A stretch of DNA of 64,000 nt, from positions 62,001 to 126,000 of the forward strand of contig NZ_MRUL01000006.1 of the NCBI RefSeq assembly GCF_002006995.1, written 5' to 3'. Under the pieces are notes generated by a model, which had not been told where the DNA came from, searched no databases, and saw nothing but the letters and a program-made list of their open reading frames with translations. Every line of letters begins with the position of its first letter. Within the stretch, counting starts at the first letter, position 1. A program made the translations under genes and the position numbers. Positions 10,365 through 20,563 of the stretch are shown piece by piece. The stretch comes from Izhakiella australiensis. GTDB taxonomy: Bacteria; Pseudomonadota; Gammaproteobacteria; Enterobacterales; Enterobacteriaceae.

Positions 10365-11159
10365 ATGAAACCAATGACTATTACCCAGCTGCGCCAGCTA
10401 AAGCAGCAAGGGAAGAAATTTGCGTCAATCACCGCTTACGACTTCAGCTTTGCCAAACTGTTTGCTGAAGAAGGCATTCAGCTAATGCTGGTGGGTGATT
10501 CGCTGGGGATGACCGTTCAGGGCCATGATTCAACGCTGCCGGTCACTATCGACGATATCGTTTACCATACCTGGGCCGTGCGCCGGGGCGCCCCCCAGGC
10601 GCTGCTGATGTCCGATCTGCCTTTTATGGCCTATGCCACCCCGGAACAAAGCTGGCAAAACGCCGCCGCGTTGATGCGCGCCGGCGCCAATATGGTCAAG
10701 CTGGAAGGGGGCGAGTGGCTTGCCGACACCGTGCGCGGGCTAACGGATCGCGCGGTACCGGTTTGCGGCCACCTGGGCCTCACTCCGCAATCGGTCAATA
10801 TCTTCGGCGGCTATAAAATACAGGGACGCGATAATCAGGCCGCCGACCGCCTGCTGGCCGATGCGCTGGCCCTGGAAGCAGCCGGCGCCCAGCTGATGGT
10901 GCTGGAGTGTGTCCCGGTCGCCTTAGCCGAGCGGGTAACACAAGCCCTGGCCATCCCGGTTATTGGTATCGGCGCCGGCAACGTTACCGACGGACAGATT
11001 CTGGTAATGCATGATGCCTTCGGAATCACCGGTGGCCATATTCCTAAATTTGCCAAAAATTTCCTGGCGCAGACCGGCGATATTCGCGCCGCCGTGCGTC
11101 AGTATATTGCGGAAGTGGAAAGCACCGCCTACCCCGCCGCTGAACACAGTTTCCAGTAA
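10365..11159 (+). CDS. panB: 3-methyl-2-oxobutanoate hydroxymethyltransferase
   Basis: PanB makes ketopantoate from 2-ketoisovalerate and methylenetetrahydrofolate, the first committed step of pantothenate synthesis. The protein has the usual 264 residues and a TIM-barrel pattern: [20 protein letters not shown] (substrate and metal binding), [17 protein letters not shown] and VIGIGAG. The ATG follows GAGAGGG by 5 bases. panC starts 15 bp downstream, so panB and panC form one unit, probably continuing to panD. Confidence 0.97.
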   Translation: MKPMTITQLRQLKQQGKKFASITAYDFSFAKLFAEEGIQLMLVGDSLGMTVQGHDSTLPVTIDDIVYHTWAVRRGAPQALLMSDLPFMAYATPEQSWQNAAALMRAGANMVKLEGGEWLADTVRGLTDRAVPVCGHLGLTPQSVNIFGGYKIQGRDNQAADRLLADALALEAAGAQLMVLECVPVALAERVTQALAIPVIGIGAGNVTDGQILVMHDAFGITGGHIPKFAKNFLAQTGDIRAAVRQYIAEVESTAYPAAEHSFQ

Positions 11160-11174
11160 CTGAGGAGAAAACCC

Positions 11175-12029
11175 GTGCTGATTATTGAAACGCTGCCGAT
11201 GCTGCGCCGCGAAATCCGCCGCTGGCGCCTGGACGGTAAACGTATCGCGCTGGTACCCACCATGGGTAATCTGCATAACGGCCATCTGACGCTGGTCGAT
11301 GAGGCGCGGGAGCGGGCCGATATCGTGGTGGCGTCCATTTTCGTTAATCCGATGCAGTTCGAGCGTGCCGATGACCTGGCGCGCTATCCGCGCACCCTGC
11401 AGGACGACTGCGAAAAGCTGAATAAACGCGGCGTCGATCTGGTGTTCGCCCCCGCAGCGGCGGAAGTCTATCCCCAGGGCTTTAGCGAACAAACCTTTGT
11501 TGAAGTACCCGGCCTGTCATCGCTGCTTGAAGGCGCCAGCCGCCCCGGACATTTTCGCGGCGTCACCACCGTGGTCAGTAAGCTGTTTAACCTGGTACAG
11601 CCGGACATTGCCTGCTTTGGCGAAAAGGATTACCAGCAGCTGGCGCTTGTTCGCAAAATGGTGGCTGATATGGGCTACGATATCGAGGTGATTGGCGTCC
11701 CTACCGTACGCGCAAAGGACGGACTGGCACTCAGCTCGCGCAATGGTTACCTGACGAAAGATGAGCGTAAGCAGGCGCCCGCACTCAGCCAGGTGATGAA
11801 ATCAATGGCTGACAGAGTGGCCGCCGGCGAAGGCAATATTGACGAAATCATTGCGGACGGCGAACAGGCGCTGACCGATAAAGGTTTCCGCCCGGATGGG
11901 CTGGCAATCTGCGATGGCGATAGCCTGCTTCCGCTGAGCAGCGACAGCCAGCGCGCGGTGATTCTGATGGCCGCCTGGCTTGGCAATGCCCGTTTGATCG
12001 ACAATCAACAGGTTACATTGACCCGGTAG
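11175..12029 (+). CDS. panC: Pantoate--beta-alanine ligase (pantothenate synthetase)
   Basis: PanC condenses pantoate and beta-alanine using ATP, with a pantoyl-adenylate intermediate. The nucleotidyltransferase HxGH motif is in [14 protein letters not shown], and FGEKDYQQL and LSSRNGYL complete the active site. Length is 284 residues. The start codon is GTG, 4-8 bases after TGAGGAG. It is 15 bp behind panB and about 100 bp ahead of panD, which makes its beta-alanine substrate. Confidence 0.97.
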   Translation: MLIIETLPMLRREIRRWRLDGKRIALVPTMGNLHNGHLTLVDEARERADIVVASIFVNPMQFERADDLARYPRTLQDDCEKLNKRGVDLVFAPAAAEVYPQGFSEQTFVEVPGLSSLLEGASRPGHFRGVTTVVSKLFNLVQPDIACFGEKDYQQLALVRKMVADMGYDIEVIGVPTVRAKDGLALSSRNGYLTKDERKQAPALSQVMKSMADRVAAGEGNIDEIIADGEQALTDKGFRPDGLAICDGDSLLPLSSDSQRAVILMAAWLGNARLIDNQQVTLTR

Positions 12030-12130
12030 ACTTTTTGCTCAAATTCTGACAATACTTGCCTCCGACGCACGCAGCGATTAGTGCTGCCAGCACGCGTCAT
12101 GGCAACAGATTAATTACGAAGGTAACAGGT

Positions 12131-12511
12131 ATGATTCGCACCATGCTGCAGGGCAAACTTCATCGCGTTAAGGTCACTCAGGCCGACCTCAACTATGAAG
12201 GATCCTGCGCGATTGACCAGAACTTCCTTGATGCTTCCGGCATCCTGGAATATGAAGCCATCGACATTTATAACGTGACCAACGGTCAGCGTTTTTCCAC
12301 TTATGCCATCGCCGCTGAGCGCGGTTCAAAAATTATTTCCGTCAACGGCGCCGCCGCTCGCTGCGCCTGCGAAGGGGATATTCTGATCATCTGCTCCTAC
12401 GTACAGATGGCCGATGAGCAAGCGCGTCTGTGGCAGCCCAAAGTCGCTTACTTTGAAGGTGATAACCTGATGAAGCGCCAGGCCAAAGCCGTTCCGGTAC
12501 AGGTTGCCTGA
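12131..12511 (+). CDS. panD: Aspartate 1-decarboxylase (pyruvoyl proenzyme)
   Basis: PanD decarboxylates aspartate to beta-alanine. The 126-residue proenzyme self-cleaves between Gly24 and Ser25 ([10 protein letters not shown]), and Ser25 becomes the pyruvoyl group; both are present. Self-cleavage in enterobacteria is helped by PanZ, which is outside this window. The ATG at 12131 gives the standard [16 protein letters not shown] start, with a good ribosome-binding site (AAGGTAACAGGT). In E. coli K-12 panD lies near panBC but yadD intervenes; here the three genes are contiguous. A terminator follows. Confidence 0.97.
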   Translation: MIRTMLQGKLHRVKVTQADLNYEGSCAIDQNFLDASGILEYEAIDIYNVTNGQRFSTYAIAAERGSKIISVNGAAARCACEGDILIICSYVQMADEQARLWQPKVAYFEGDNLMKRQAKAVPVQVA

Positions 12512-12515
12512 TCAA

Positions 12516-12545
12516 AAAAGGGCGACTGTCGTCGCCCTTCCTTTC
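12516..12545 (+). terminator. Terminator after panD
   Basis: GGGCGAC (12520-12526) pairs with GTCGCCC (12531-12537), loop TGTC, followed by TTCCTTTC. A-rich sequence on the other side means it may also serve the convergent acyltransferase gene. Confidence 0.8.
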
Positions 12546-12569
12546 TTTCCAATTATTGCCAGTAATGAT

Positions 12570-13580
12570 TTACGAGGTCGCCCGTACGCTTTCCGGTGAC
12601 TTCTTCTTCATGGTGAACAGGAAGTTCAGCAAGCCGAATTTGCGCATCAGGCAGATGACGCCCGGCACCGCCAGCGCGGAAGCAAACGCGGCAAAAAACA
12701 GCGCATCGTGGAACCACAGTGATTCACTGTGGACTTTAATCACCTTGGCAAACGCCTGAATCGCCAGGTAATGGGATAAATAAAACACGATTGAGTTGGC
12801 ACCGATAAAGGTAATCAGCGCGATATTGCTGTATGCCGCAATCCAGACGAAAAAGGGGATCGAAAGCAGTGCCAGCGGCGCCTGCCAGGCACGGTCCGGC
12901 GCACCGATAAACAGATCAACGCCTGACAGCACAACGAAGGCCAGCAGCGAGGTAATTAATATTTTTGGCGTGGTGGAAACGTCCAGCACGTTCATTTTAC
13001 GGTTCACCAGCCAGTCCGCGAGATAAAAGAACGGGAACAGATAAAGTGATTTATTAATATGGCTGTTATCGAATCCGGAGAAAATACTGTCAGAGGGTAT
13101 TTCCGGCAGCAGCGAGCTGAGCGCCAGAGAAACCGGGATCACCAGATAAATCGGGATGCGGCGAACGAACGGAATAATTAAAAAGAAGATAAATAACGAA
13201 TGCAAAAACCAGGTAATATCACCGCCGCCGCTAAGATGGGACAGTATAATATTTAATGGTGACTGGGGATTGTTAGAGCGGGAATTAAATATAATCTTAA
13301 GGCCACCATAAATAGCCACCCAGATAACAAAAGGATAAAGAATGCTTTTTACTTTATTACGCAGAAATAGCTCTTTTCCTTTTTTTAATCCGCTCTCGAC
13401 AAATAATCCGGAAACGAAAAACATTAATCCTAAGCGGATTGGCTCCAGCAGGTGGTTGATTACCTGAGTTAATCCTGTCAGATGCCCGGCATTTCCTGCC
13501 ACCGCAATCGTGCTGTGCAGGAAAATGACGGCAATAATACTCATACCACGGAGGTTATCGACCCACGTCATTCTGTTCAT
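12570..13580 (-). CDS. Membrane acyltransferase, acyltransferase-3 family
   Basis: The 336-residue protein begins MNRMTWVDNLRGMSIIAVIFLH, the typical start of the acyltransferase-3 family (OpgC/OafA-like), where an early Arg and His lie in the active region. About ten hydrophobic helices follow, so it is an inner-membrane protein that would move an acyl group (acetyl or succinyl) onto a surface or periplasmic glycan. The real acceptor cannot be told from sequence. It is more AT-rich than its neighbours, stands alone between panD and yadH where E. coli has other genes, and its upstream region is also AT-rich, which hints at horizontal acquisition. Confidence 0.8.
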   Translation of the reverse strand: MNRMTWVDNLRGMSIIAVIFLHSTIAVAGNAGHLTGLTQVINHLLEPIRLGLMFFVSGLFVESGLKKGKELFLRNKVKSILYPFVIWVAIYGGLKIIFNSRSNNPQSPLNIILSHLSGGGDITWFLHSLFIFFLIIPFVRRIPIYLVIPVSLALSSLLPEIPSDSIFSGFDNSHINKSLYLFPFFYLADWLVNRKMNVLDVSTTPKILITSLLAFVVLSGVDLFIGAPDRAWQAPLALLSIPFFVWIAAYSNIALITFIGANSIVFYLSHYLAIQAFAKVIKVHSESLWFHDALFFAAFASALAVPGVICLMRKFGLLNFLFTMKKKSPESVRATS

Positions 13581-13968
13581 AATTTTTTGCCTGTTTATCT
13601 GAAAACGTGCAATACCCGAGAAAACAAATAAGCTTACTCAGTTTGAGAGCATCTATTAATTTTATTGTCTAGAACTGTAAACACCATCAGGGGGCGATAG
13701 TAAAGCATTCCAAAAAAAAGAAAACAGCTGACAGGAAAATTAAGATAATGCCTATCCCTGGTGAGACCAGTGATTACTGGCATTGACAGCGTTATTGTCC
13801 GGGTGAGACTTCAAAGGCAATAGCAGGCAAAAGAGGTTAATTCAGAAAAATCTGGTAATACATCAAAGTTGTCAATAAAATGTATTATAAAAAACGCAAT
13901 AATTCCAATAAACTGTGCTAAAGAAATAACCCGCACATTATCTGCACGGGTATAAATAAAGAATATTC
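13581..13968. other. AT-rich intergenic region between the acyltransferase gene and yadH
   Basis: 388 bp with no open reading frame that I can support. It should hold the acyltransferase promoter near its left end. At its right end there is a weak hairpin on the yadH side (13930-13950). Nothing else is recognisable. Confidence 0.6.
13930..13950 (-). terminator. Probable terminator after yadH
   Basis: On the minus strand CCCGTGCA pairs with TGTGCGGG (two G-U pairs) around loop GATAA, followed by TTATTTCTTT. It lies 19 bp beyond the yadH stop. Confidence 0.6.
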
Positions 13969-14739
13969 TTAAGTACGTAAACCGCGACCGCGCTCAACCA
14001 GACGCCAAACCAGGGCGTAAAACACCAGAATAAAAGCGACCAGTACCGACAGCGTCAACGTCAGTGAAACGTCGCTCACGCCGAGGAAACCGTAGCGAAA
14101 GCCGCTTATCATATAAACGATCGGATTGAGCTTTGAAACCGTCTGCCAGAATTCCGGCAGCAGCGTCAGCGAATAGAATACGCCGCCCAGATAAGTCAGC
14201 GGCGTCAGAACGAAGGTCGGTACCAGGCTGATGTCATCAAAGGTACGCGCAAATACCGCATTCAGCATGCCCGCCAGCGAGAAAAGGATCGCCGTCAGCA
14301 GCAGCGTCACCGCCACCATTGCCCAGCTATGAACGTGGAAAGGAACAAAAAATAACGAAACCGCAGTAACCAGTATGCCCACGCAAACGCCGCGCGCTAC
14401 GCCGCCGCCGACGTAACCCCAGATGATAATGTGAGTCGGCACTGGCGCGACCAGCAGCTCTTCAATATTGTGTAAAAATTTAGCGCTAAAAAATGATGAG
14501 GAGACATTCGCGTAGGCGTTGGTAATGACCGCCATCATAATCAGCCCCGGCACGATAAACTGCATATAGCTAAAACCATGCATATTACCGATACGCGAAC
14601 CGATCAGGTTGCCGAAAATAATAAAGTACAGGGTCATGGTAATAACCGGCGGCAACAGCGTCTGGATCCAGATACGCGCAAAGCGGTTAATTTCCTTATC
14701 CCAGATGCTCTTCAGCGCCACCCAATATAAATTGCTCAT
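13969..14739 (-). CDS. yadH: ABC-2 type transporter permease YadH
   Basis: An inner-membrane permease of 256 residues with about six hydrophobic helices and the ABC-2 pattern (long first cytoplasmic loop, PLTYLGGVFYSLTLLP before the last helices). It pairs with the ATPase YadG encoded immediately upstream; the yadG stop and yadH start overlap by 4 bp (ATGA), so translation is coupled. The exported substrate is unknown. Homology to drug/polysaccharide exporters is only general. Confidence 0.92.
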   Translation of the reverse strand: MSNLYWVALKSIWDKEINRFARIWIQTLLPPVITMTLYFIIFGNLIGSRIGNMHGFSYMQFIVPGLIMMAVITNAYANVSSSFFSAKFLHNIEELLVAPVPTHIIIWGYVGGGVARGVCVGILVTAVSLFFVPFHVHSWAMVAVTLLLTAILFSLAGMLNAVFARTFDDISLVPTFVLTPLTYLGGVFYSLTLLPEFWQTVSKLNPIVYMISGFRYGFLGVSDVSLTLTLSVLVAFILVFYALVWRLVERGRGLRT

Positions 14740-15662
14740 GCTGATTCTCCTTTGCGGCCCTGAACCAGATCGACAAACAGCTCTTCGAGACGATTGGCTT
14801 TATTACGCATACTCAATACCTGAACCCCCTGAGCGCTCAGCTGGCTGAACACGCTGTTAACGCCCTGCTCGCGCAGCACTTCTACCTCCAGCGTTGCGGT
14901 GTCTACCAGACGATACTGATAGCCTTCCAGCTGTGGCAGCGGGCTTTTCGGCGCCAGATCCAGAATAAAGGTTTCGGATTTAAGCTTGGAAAGCAGCTCT
15001 TTCATGGTGGTGTTTTCCACCAGCTCGCCGCGCTGGATAATACCAATGTGGCGGCAAAGCATCTCCGCCTCTTCCAGATAGTGGGTAGTCAGAATGATGG
15101 TGGTGCCCTGCGCATTCAGCTCTTTTAAAAAGGTCCACATGGAACGGCGCAGCTCGATATCCACCCCGGCAGTAGGCTCGTCAAGGATCAGCAGTTTGGG
15201 TTCATGCATCAGCGCGCGGGCAATCATCAGACGCCGCTTCATGCCGCCGGAAAGCATGCGGGCGCGCTCATTGCGCTTTTCCCATAGATCGAGCTGCGTG
15301 AGGTATTTTTCCGCGCGCACCCGCGCTTCTTTCTTATCAACGCCGTAATAGCCAGCCTGATTAACCACTATCTGCAGCACGGTCTCAAAGGGATTAAAGT
15401 TAAACTCCTGCGGAACCAGCCCGAGCTGACGCTTGGCGTTCACAATATCCTTACTCAGGTCGTAGCCAAAGACCCGCACGCTGCCGCCGGTTTTATTCAC
15501 CAGCGAACTGATAATGCCAATGGTGGTCGATTTCCCGGCGCCATTCGGCCCCAGAAGCGCGTAAAAGTCACCCGCCTCAACTTTCAGGTCGAGACTCTTC
15601 AGCGCCTGAACGCCGCCGGCGTAGGTTTTAGAGAGCTTTTCCAGCTCCAGAGCGTAAGTCAT
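14736..15662 (-). CDS. yadG: ABC transporter ATP-binding protein YadG
   Basis: The cytoplasmic ATPase of the YadGH exporter, 308 residues. Walker A GPNGAGKSTT is near residue 39, the signature motif LSGGMKRRL near 142, Walker B LLILDEPTAGVD near 162, and the switch His in LTTHYLEEAE. The C-terminal 80 residues form the extension seen in ABC-2-type exporters. It overlaps yadH by 4 bp. In E. coli the carbonic anhydrase gene can lies between yadG and hpt; it is not present here, where only about 166 bp separate the two genes. Confidence 0.95.
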   Translation of the reverse strand: MTYALELEKLSKTYAGGVQALKSLDLKVEAGDFYALLGPNGAGKSTTIGIISSLVNKTGGSVRVFGYDLSKDIVNAKRQLGLVPQEFNFNPFETVLQIVVNQAGYYGVDKKEARVRAEKYLTQLDLWEKRNERARMLSGGMKRRLMIARALMHEPKLLILDEPTAGVDIELRRSMWTFLKELNAQGTTIILTTHYLEEAEMLCRHIGIIQRGELVENTTMKELLSKLKSETFILDLAPKSPLPQLEGYQYRLVDTATLEVEVLREQGVNSVFSQLSAQGVQVLSMRNKANRLEELFVDLVQGRKGESA

Positions 15663-15792
15663 AAGTCAGTAAGAACCCTGTTATATGTATGGTTAGGAGG
15701 GAAGAACATAAAACACATTTCAGATGCAGTGTGCGACGCCACAACGCGATTCAGGTGTATGAGCAACAATATAGTCAGACATATAATAACTC

Positions 15793-15811
15793 AGGCCGGG
15801 AAACCCGGCCT
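15793..15811 (-). terminator. Hairpin after hpt
   Basis: AGGCCGGG (15793-15800) and CCCGGCCT (15804-15811) pair perfectly around a 3-base loop, 18 bp past the hpt stop. The sequence that follows on the minus strand (GAGTTATTATAT) is only moderately T-rich. Confidence 0.6.
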
Positions 15812-15828
15812 TAATCGATCGTGCTACG

Positions 15829-16365
15829 TTATTCGTCCAGCAGAATTACTTTGCCGACATACGGCAAATGACGATAGCGCTGGGCATAGTCAATGCCATA
15901 GCCCACCACGAATTCATCGGGAATGGAGAAGCCGACATATTCAACTTTCACCTCTACTTCACGGCGCTCCGGCTTATCCAGCAGGGTGCAAATCGCCAGC
16001 GATTTAGGTTCGCGCAGGCGCAGGATCTCACGCACTTTGCTCAGCGTATTGCCGGAATCGATAATGTCTTCAACGATCAACACGTCTTTACCGCGAATGT
16101 CTTCATCCAGATCTTTTAAAATTCTCACGTCGCGGGTTGAGGACATGCCGCTGCCGTAGCTGGAGGCGGTAATAAAGTCGACTTCGTGGGAAACCTCAAT
16201 GGCGCGGCAAAGGTCGGCCATAAATATAAAGGAACCGCGCAGCAACCCTACCAGCACCATTTCAGTGCCATTATCACGGTAATCAGCGGTAATTTGTTTG
16301 CCCAGTTCAGCAACGCGGTTTGCGATCTCCTGCTCGGAGATCATGACATCAACGGTGTGTTTCAT
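15829..16365 (-). CDS. hpt: Hypoxanthine phosphoribosyltransferase
   Basis: Hpt salvages hypoxanthine (and guanine more weakly) to the nucleotide using PRPP. The PRPP-binding motif [14 protein letters not shown] is near residue 98, and the flexible-loop region [15 protein letters not shown] is intact. I start at the third of three in-frame candidates (TTG-ATG-ATG), giving MKHTVDVMI and 178 residues as in E. coli. The preceding ATG at 16368 is equally possible. It stands alone: cueO is 185 bp upstream on the same strand and the E. coli neighbours gcd and can are absent. Confidence 0.95.
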   Translation of the reverse strand: MKHTVDVMISEQEIANRVAELGKQITADYRDNGTEMVLVGLLRGSFIFMADLCRAIEVSHEVDFITASSYGSGMSSTRDVRILKDLDEDIRGKDVLIVEDIIDSGNTLSKVREILRLREPKSLAICTLLDKPERREVEVKVEYVGFSIPDEFVVGYGIDYAQRYRHLPYVGKVILLDE

Positions 16366-16550
16366 CATCAATACGTCTCACTGACCTTAATCAGTTCAGT
16401 TTCCTGTTCAGCGTGGACTTTCCCGGCGCTAAAGCCCGGGAACCACCGACCAGCACAAACTTAATGCGGCCGGTGGAGAAGGTAAGCGCCGGATTATATC
16501 AGCAACTGGTGCCGGGAGGGAAAACTCACAGAATCGGCGGTTGATGAACC

Positions 16551-18137
16551 TCAGGCCACGGTAAAGCCCAGCATCATTCCCGAGTCTTCGTGCTCCAGCA
16601 AATGGCAATGCGCCATATAAGGGTGTCCGGCATCCGCCGGATGATCAAAGCGCACCAGCACTTCGCTGCGCCAGCCGTTGACGTCAACAATATCTTTCCA
16701 GCCCTGACGATGCGCTGCCGGCGGCTTGCCGTTTTCAGACAAAATGCGAAACTGCGTACCGTGAATATGGAACGGATGACGCATCATGTCACCCTCGCCG
16801 GAGATGGTCCATTTTTCGTAAACGCCCTGCGGCACGGCAAAAGCATTGTTGTTCATCGTAAAGGCCTGGCCGTTAATCTTATTGCCCTGGTGATAATCAT
16901 AAGGCGCCTGTTTCGCCGCCATTCCGCTGCTTGCGCCGTGCCCCTGCTTATCCATCGACATGCTCGCCATATCATCATGTTCCTGGTGGTCCATCGCCAT
17001 CCCCGCCATGGCCTGATGACCATAGCGCGCCATCAGCGCATTCATGCCTTGCCTGTCCAGCTGCGGATCCATAGAAAGCTGCAGCCAACGGCTGTGCAGT
17101 CCGGCAGTATCGACAACCGGCGGCAGCGTCACCAGCTTATCCGGCAGCGTACCGCTGCCCAAAATTTGCAGCGGCTGGATAGTGACCAGCGGCAGAGGTT
17201 TATCCCAGGGAGCCAGCGTCATGCCTGACTGCGTCACTGGCAGGGTTTCTATATCAAAGGTTTTACCATCGTGGGCATCTATCAGCACCTCAAAGCGCTC
17301 GCCGGGCAACATCGCCAGCGTTTCAACCTTGACCGGCTCGGCCAGCAGGCCACCATCGCTGGCAATAACATACAGCGGCCGCTTATCGGAGGTTCGCAGA
17401 TCCAACATTCGGGCGTTGCTGCCGTTCAGCAGGCGAAAACGCAGCCAGCCGCGCGGCACCGCCTGATGGGGGTACACCACGCCGTTGGTTAACGGCAGGT
17501 CACCAAACCAGCCAACCGCCGCGGCCATCTCATCAAGCTGATAGTCAATCTGTCCCTGCGCGTTCAGCCGCTTATCCTGAAATATCAGCGGTATATCGTC
17601 GGCGCCCCACTGCTGAGGCAGATTAACTTTTCCACTCAGATTGTCATTAATCATCACCAGACCAGCCAGTCCTTGCGCCACCTGGTAGCCGGTACGCCCG
17701 TGCAGATGAGGATGAAACCAGCAGGTGGCCGCGGGCTGATCCGGGGTGAACTGAACCTTCAGATGCTGGCCAGGCGCCAGCGGCGAATGCGGCCCGCCGT
17801 CGGCGTTGCCGGGGATCAGCAGCCCGTGCCAGTGAACGGTGGTCGCCTCCGGCAATGAATTAAGCAGGTTAATCGTCACCGGCGTACCGCGTTGTAGCCG
17901 AATCGCCGGCCCCAGCAGGCTGCCGTTATATCCCCAGCTGGCCGCGTCCTTCCCCCGCCAGCGGCTCACGCCGGTCTGCGCTATCAGGGTTAACTCGCCT
18001 TTAGCATCGGGCGTCAGCAGGTCGGGTACCGGCAGGGATATACGCGGCTGGGGCGCCGCTGAAGCGCTGCGCCAGGATGGCAAACCACAGGCAAGGCCAA
18101 ACGCCGCGCTGTAGCGCAGGAAATCGCGTCTTTGCAT
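16551..18137 (-). CDS. cueO: Multicopper oxidase CueO
   Basis: A periplasmic laccase-like enzyme that oxidises Cu(I) and protects against copper. The N-terminus has a twin-arginine signal ([14 protein letters not shown]), so it is exported folded with its copper. Copper ligands are in [26 protein letters not shown] and [13 protein letters not shown] Met/His-rich stretch (about residues 355-410, with [13 protein letters not shown] and [12 protein letters not shown]) covers the substrate site as in E. coli CueO. ATG at 18137 is preceded by GAAGGAG at 6 bases; an earlier TTG overlaps that site and is rejected. In E. coli it is CueR-regulated; I did not identify a CueR box. Confidence 0.96.
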   Translation of the reverse strand: MQRRDFLRYSAAFGLACGLPSWRSASAAPQPRISLPVPDLLTPDAKGELTLIAQTGVSRWRGKDAASWGYNGSLLGPAIRLQRGTPVTINLLNSLPEATTVHWHGLLIPGNADGGPHSPLAPGQHLKVQFTPDQPAATCWFHPHLHGRTGYQVAQGLAGLVMINDNLSGKVNLPQQWGADDIPLIFQDKRLNAQGQIDYQLDEMAAAVGWFGDLPLTNGVVYPHQAVPRGWLRFRLLNGSNARMLDLRTSDKRPLYVIASDGGLLAEPVKVETLAMLPGERFEVLIDAHDGKTFDIETLPVTQSGMTLAPWDKPLPLVTIQPLQILGSGTLPDKLVTLPPVVDTAGLHSRWLQLSMDPQLDRQGMNALMARYGHQAMAGMAMDHQEHDDMASMSMDKQGHGASSGMAAKQAPYDYHQGNKINGQAFTMNNNAFAVPQGVYEKWTISGEGDMMRHPFHIHGTQFRILSENGKPPAAHRQGWKDIVDVNGWRSEVLVRFDHPADAGHPYMAHCHLLEHEDSGMMLGFTVA

Positions 18138-18298
18138 CAAAAACTCCTTCAATAGCCAGTCAACCCTAGCCTAAACCCTGCCCCTGGCGGAAGGTCAATC
18201 ATTCCGGCGACAAAAGCGCCATAAGTAGCGCAAAATTGTCTCATTAAAGACCTTTAACTGTGCTAACTTCAATGCAGGTTAAACAGAAGAGAGCTGTA

Positions 18299-18646
18299 AT
18301 GAAGCAATGTATTCAGGCGGTGTTGCTGCTGGCAATGCTGGGATTTTCCGCCAGTAGCTATGCGCTCAACGAGTCAGAGGCAGAAGATATGGCCGATCTG
18401 ACCGCCGTTTTCGTCTATCTGAAAAATGACTGCGGCTACCAAAATTTACCCGATACGCAGATAAGGCGCGCACTGGTATTTTTTGCCCAGCAAAACCGTT
18501 GGGATCTCAGCAACTATAATAGCTTTAATATGAAAGCGCTGGGCGAAGACAGCTATCGCGATCTTAGCGGCATAGCGATCGCTAATGACATGAAGTGTAA
18601 AAAGCTGGCCCGTGATTCCCTCAGCCTGCTCGCCTACGTGAAGTAA
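18299..18646 (+). CDS. yacC: YacC family pilotin-like exported protein
   Basis: A 115-residue protein with a signal peptide (MKQCIQAVLLLAMLGFSASSYA) and two conserved Cys in the mature part (NDCGYQNLP, DMKCKKLAR). It is close to E. coli YacC, including LSLLAYVK at the end. YacC belongs to the type II secretion pilotin (AspS-like) family, whose members help secretin assembly; a role here is inferred from family only. I chose ATG 18299, which leaves the signal peptide at the very N-terminus. It is divergent from cueO and followed by speE. Confidence 0.88.
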   Translation: MKQCIQAVLLLAMLGFSASSYALNESEAEDMADLTAVFVYLKNDCGYQNLPDTQIRRALVFFAQQNRWDLSNYNSFNMKALGEDSYRDLSGIAIANDMKCKKLARDSLSLLAYVK

Positions 18647-18753
18647 TCATTTTTTCTTTTCTTTAGTCGATAACTTGACCGTGCAACCACGGTCAGAGTT
18701 AGCTATTATATCGCGCCATTTTTTGTGGCGGTGAAGATAAGGAGAATCAAGCT

Positions 18754-19611
18754 ATGACTCAGAAAGAGACCTGGCTCGAAACGCTTCATGACGGCTTCGG
18801 GCAATACTTCAGCGTTGACAACGTGCTCTACCACAATCAGACCGAGCATCAGGATCTGATCATCTTTGAAAACGCCGCCCTCGGGCGGGTAATGGCGCTG
18901 GACGGCGTGGTGCAAACCACTGAACGTGATGAGTTTATCTATCATGAAATGCTGACCAACGTGCCGCTGCTGGCCCATGGCAACGCCCGTCGGGTGCTGA
19001 TAATCGGCGGCGGCGATGGCGCAATGCTGCGCGAAGTGACGCGCCATAAAAGCGTTGAGCAGATAACGATGGTGGAAATTGATGCCGCCGTCGTGGACTT
19101 CTGCCGCCAGCATTTGCCGAATCACAGCGCCGGCGCCTATGACGATCCGCGCTTTAAGCTGGTGATTGACGATGGCGTCAACTTTGTTAACCAGTGCCAG
19201 GAGAAGTTTGACGTTATTATTTCCGACTGCACCGACCCCATCGGCCCTGGTGAAGGTTTGTTTACGTCCGATTTCTATCAAGGATGCTATAACTCTCTCA
19301 ATGAAGGCGGCATATTCGTTGCCCAGAACGGCGTCTGTTTCCTGCAACAGGATGAGGCCGTTAATAGCCATCGGAAATTAAGTCACTATTTCAAGGACGT
19401 CAGCTTTTATCAGGCAGCGATCCCCACCTATTACGGCGGGATTATGACGTTTGCCTGGGCGAGCAATAATCCGGCACTGCGCCAGTTAGACGTCCAGACG
19501 ATTCAGGCCCGCTTCGATGCGGCTGGTTTGAACTGTCGTTATTACAATCCGGCAATCCATGCAGGGAGCTTTGCTTTGCCACAATATCTGTTGAATGCGC
19601 TGCGCAGCTGA
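18754..19611 (+). CDS. speE: Spermidine synthase
   Basis: SpeE transfers an aminopropyl group from decarboxylated S-adenosylmethionine to putrescine. The nucleotide-binding loop [14 protein letters not shown] is at about 85-98, and the acidic [13 protein letters not shown] motif with the catalytic Asp at about 158-170. Length is 285 residues. AAGGAG lies 8-9 bases before the ATG. It is the first gene of speED; speD follows after 26 bp and makes its aminopropyl donor. Confidence 0.97.
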   Translation: MTQKETWLETLHDGFGQYFSVDNVLYHNQTEHQDLIIFENAALGRVMALDGVVQTTERDEFIYHEMLTNVPLLAHGNARRVLIIGGGDGAMLREVTRHKSVEQITMVEIDAAVVDFCRQHLPNHSAGAYDDPRFKLVIDDGVNFVNQCQEKFDVIISDCTDPIGPGEGLFTSDFYQGCYNSLNEGGIFVAQNGVCFLQQDEAVNSHRKLSHYFKDVSFYQAAIPTYYGGIMTFAWASNNPALRQLDVQTIQARFDAAGLNCRYYNPAIHAGSFALPQYLLNALRS

Positions 19612-19637
19612 GTAGCCATTTAAGGGGGTGAACGAAA

Positions 19638-20447
19638 TTGCAAAAGCTGAAACTACATGGCTTCAATAATCTGACCAAAAGCCTGAGTTTTTGTATCTAC
19701 GACATCTGTTACGCTAATACTGAAGCTGAGCGTGACGGCTATATCGCGTATATTGATGAACAATACAACGCCAACCGACTGACCGAAATTCTGAGTGAGA
19801 CCTGCTCAATCATCGGCGCCAATATTCTTAATATTGCCCGCCAGGATTATGAGCCGCAGGGCGCCAGCGTAACCATTCTGGTCAGTGAAGAGCCGGTTGA
19901 TCCGCGCGATATTGATACCTCGGAGAACCCTGGCCCGTTACCCAGCGCGGTCGTGGCTCATCTCGACAAAAGTCATATTTGCGTTCACACCTATCCTGAA
20001 AGCCACCCGGAAGGCGGACTTTGCACCTTCCGGGCTGATATAGAAGTGTCGACATGCGGAGTTATTTCTCCGCTGAAAGCGCTGAACTACCTGATCCATC
20101 AGCTTGAGTCAGATATTGTTACCATCGACTATCGCGTACGTGGCTTTACCCGCGACGTAAACGGTGTGAAGCACTTTATCGATCATGAGATCAACTCGAT
20201 TCAGAACTTCATGGCGGAAGATATGAAGTCGATGTATGACATGGTGGACGTGAACGTCTATCAGGAAAACATCTTCCACACCAAGATGCTGCTAAAAGAG
20301 TTCGACCTGAAGCACTATCTGTTCCATACCCAGCCGGAAGATCTTTCGCCACAGGAGCATAAACGCATTACCGACCTGTTGTGGAAAGAGATGCGTGAAA
20401 TCTACTATGGCCGCAATATCCCGGCGATCGGGCTGAAAACGCTGTAG
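19638..20447 (+). CDS. speD: S-adenosylmethionine decarboxylase proenzyme (TTG start)
   Basis: SpeD self-cleaves to create a pyruvoyl cofactor and decarboxylates S-adenosylmethionine for spermidine synthesis. The cleavage site lies in [15 protein letters not shown], between Lys and Ser, at about residue 112. The start codon is TTG, as in E. coli speD, with AGGGGGTG 8 bases upstream; protein reads [18 protein letters not shown] from there. Length is 269 residues, slightly longer at the C-terminus than E. coli. It is cotranscribed with speE and ends at a strong terminator. Confidence 0.96.
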   Translation: MQKLKLHGFNNLTKSLSFCIYDICYANTEAERDGYIAYIDEQYNANRLTEILSETCSIIGANILNIARQDYEPQGASVTILVSEEPVDPRDIDTSENPGPLPSAVVAHLDKSHICVHTYPESHPEGGLCTFRADIEVSTCGVISPLKALNYLIHQLESDIVTIDYRVRGFTRDVNGVKHFIDHEINSIQNFMAEDMKSMYDMVDVNVYQENIFHTKMLLKEFDLKHYLFHTQPEDLSPQEHKRITDLLWKEMREIYYGRNIPAIGLKTL

Positions 20448-20460
20448 TCCACTGATGCTA

Positions 20461-20488
20461 AAAGCGACCCGAAACGGTCGCTTTTTTG
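20461..20488 (+). terminator. Rho-independent terminator of speED
   Basis: AAAGCGACC (20461-20469) pairs with GGTCGCTTT around CGAAAC, followed by TTTTTTG. It is 14 bp past the speD stop. Confidence 0.9.
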
Positions 20489-20563
20489 TTTTACCCGATG
20501 CGCCGATCGCCACTGACCGGAGCCAAAGCCGCTGCTGCTGCTGGTGGTGAAAAAATAGCGGCC

